Source: JAODBQ01 sp047602055 (lineage in GTDB: Bacteria > Actinomycetota > Acidimicrobiia > Acidimicrobiales > Ilumatobacteraceae). From it: a stretch of DNA of 64,000 nt. Positions 63,386 to 64,000 of this stretch are shown one piece after another. Position 1 is the first letter of the stretch. Each line of letters starts with the position of its first letter. The notes beneath the pieces were generated by a model. That model was not told where the DNA came from. It did not search any database and worked only from the letters and a program-made list of their open reading frames with translations. Where the stretch lies: positions 3,162,001 through 3,226,000 of the forward strand of contig JASGIG010000001.1 of assembly GCA_047602055.1 (NCBI GenBank), in the 5' to 3' direction. The translations under genes were made by a program, and so were the position numbers.

Positions 63386-63799
63386 TCAGATGGTGCCCCG
63401 GGTGAGCAGGATCCCGAAGAACAGCGCGCCGATCGCGCACAGGCCGCCGAGCGCGCCACCAAGGGCGATCGCCAGCTTGGTGCGCCCGACGGCGTGCACG
63501 GCGGCGAACACGCCGGACAGGACCGCCAGGGTGATCTTGATCATCAGGGTGACCTGGTACTCCGTGCTGGTGTCGCCGACGTGGACCTCGGCGATGTTCC
63601 ACAACCCGGTGAGCACGACGACGGCGAACGCCGGCCACGCCAGCCGGGCGAACGCCCGGGCGGCGGCCTTGGTGGCCTCCGGCGACACCCGCCGCAACGC
63701 CGGCACCACACCCGCCAAGGCGAACTGGCCGCCCACCCAGATCGCCGCGGCGAGGACGTGGAGGAACAGTCGGATCGTGTCGGCCGTGGGGGAGAGCAC
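63386..63799 (-). CDS. Small membrane protein, CopD/DUF2269-like
   Basis: A 137-residue protein with four transmembrane helices. The first has IRLFLHVLAAAIWVGGQFAL, where H-x6-W-x-GG is the pattern of CopD-type and related haem or copper-handling membrane proteins. The second, WPAFAVVVLTGLWNIA, and the third, YQVTLMIKITLAVLSGVFAAVHAVG, each retain a conserved polar residue (T-G-x-W; K). The start is GTG 63799. It lies 77 bases upstream of the CoA-transferase gene. The full CopD domain is longer, so a role in copper transport is not certain. Confidence 0.75.
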   Translation of the reverse strand: MLSPTADTIRLFLHVLAAAIWVGGQFALAGVVPALRRVSPEATKAAARAFARLAWPAFAVVVLTGLWNIAEVHVGDTSTEYQVTLMIKITLAVLSGVFAAVHAVGRTKLAIALGGALGGLCAIGALFFGILLTRGTI

Positions 63800-63818
63800 C
63801 CCGGCAGGCTAGGTCGAT

Positions 63819-63907
63819 CGTGCTCCGGTCCCAGCGGAGCGGCTCCCTGCGCCTGCCGTGCTCACTGCCTCCGCTGCGCTTCGGCGTTCGCCGCTTCTGG
63901 GATCGGT
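63819..63907. repeat. Family E repeat (single copy)
   Basis: A fourth copy of the unit at 60404, with GGCTCCCTGCGCCTGCCGTG and CTCCGCTGCGCTTCGGCG. Bases differ at ACTGCC and GTTCGCC. It fills the space between the end of the VOC gene and the start of the CopD-like gene. Confidence 0.8.
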
Positions 63908-63908
63908 G

Positions 63909-64000
63909 CTAGGGCTGGACGGGAACGGCTTCGCCCACGCAAAGCTCGTTGCCCTCGACGTCCTGGAGCACGGTCCACCGGATGCCGAGCTCGTCGTGGT
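63909..64000 (-). CDS. VOC/glyoxalase-family protein, C-terminal fragment cut by the window edge
   Basis: The last 29 codons of a leftward gene read HDELGIRWTVLQDVEGNELCVG and end EAVPVQP before the stop at 63911-63909. The W-x-V-L-x-D-x-E-G-N-E/F-x-C/V pattern is the final strand of vicinal-oxygen-chelate proteins, in which the Glu of GNE is usually a metal ligand. The start and function lie outside the window. Confidence 0.75.
   Translation of the reverse strand, partial: HDELGIRWTVLQDVEGNELCVGEAVPVQP

Overview
The window is uniformly GC-rich (estimated near 70%), with strong G/C preference at third codon positions, frequent GTG starts, and start/stop overlaps of the ATGA and GTGA type. 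Together with an AftD-like arabinofuranosyltransferase, several acyl-CoA enzymes, and peptide-type ABC transporters with Thr/Ser-rich lipoprotein linkers, this points to a chromosomal segment of a high-GC actinobacterium. Acidimicrobiia (Ilumatobacter-like) is my tentative placement. No marker gene, rRNA or tRNA is present to confirm it. I see no phage, plasmid, IS transposase or CRISPR array.

Layout. Positions 1-584 hold a broken composite: an MBL-fold hydrolase front end joined to the back of a phosphodiesterase-type alkaline phosphatase. Positions 616-6647 are leftward: an acyl-CoA dehydrogenase, a lipoprotein, two overlapping SDR epimerases/dehydrogenases, a GMC oxidoreductase and a small partner. 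Positions 6912-23005 form a cell-envelope/polysaccharide block. It has two tandem polytopic membrane proteins (+), a third on the minus strand, a GT2-methyltransferase fusion, an acyltransferase-3, a frameshifted methyltransferase, an AftD-like arabinofuranosyltransferase in frame with a PIG-V-like mannosyltransferase, and a frameshifted HhH-GPD DNA glycosylase. An enoyl-CoA hydratase follows.

Positions 24203-39128 hold eleven leftward genes encoding two complete Opp/Dpp-type ABC importers with three substrate-binding lipoproteins. Two binding-protein genes carry matching CRP-family palindromes upstream and GC-rich hairpins downstream. One ATPase subunit (32472-33863) has about 118 extra residues with two or three hydrophobic helices between its Q-loop and signature motif, which is the most unusual protein in the window. 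Divergent from this block, 39264-50565 encodes a three-subunit xanthine-dehydrogenase-family molybdoenzyme, a purine-type phosphoribosyltransferase, a PhyH dioxygenase, a creatininase-family amidohydrolase, an M20 N-carbamoyl/allantoate-type amidohydrolase, and a cytosine-deaminase-like amidohydrolase translationally coupled to a luciferase-like monooxygenase. I infer that importers and enzymes together scavenge nitrogenous ring compounds (purine, pyrimidine, hydantoin or creatinine type), but the substrate is not proven by sequence.

Positions 51944-64000 are mostly housekeeping and lipid metabolism: a small membrane protein, a glycerophosphodiester phosphodiesterase, an aldehyde dehydrogenase, an AbiEi/DUF559-like protein, a DEAD-box helicase, GrpB, an AMP-forming acyl-CoA ligase, a SirB1-like protein, an acyl-CoA dehydrogenase, a family III CoA-transferase, a small membrane protein and the end of a VOC protein.

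Two cross-cutting features stand out. First, the intergenic spaces carry at least six families of short palindromic or tandem repeats, several present in multiple copies. Second, at least six genes show single- or double-base frameshifts with intact family motifs on both sides, suggesting residual assembly indels rather than widespread pseudogenisation.
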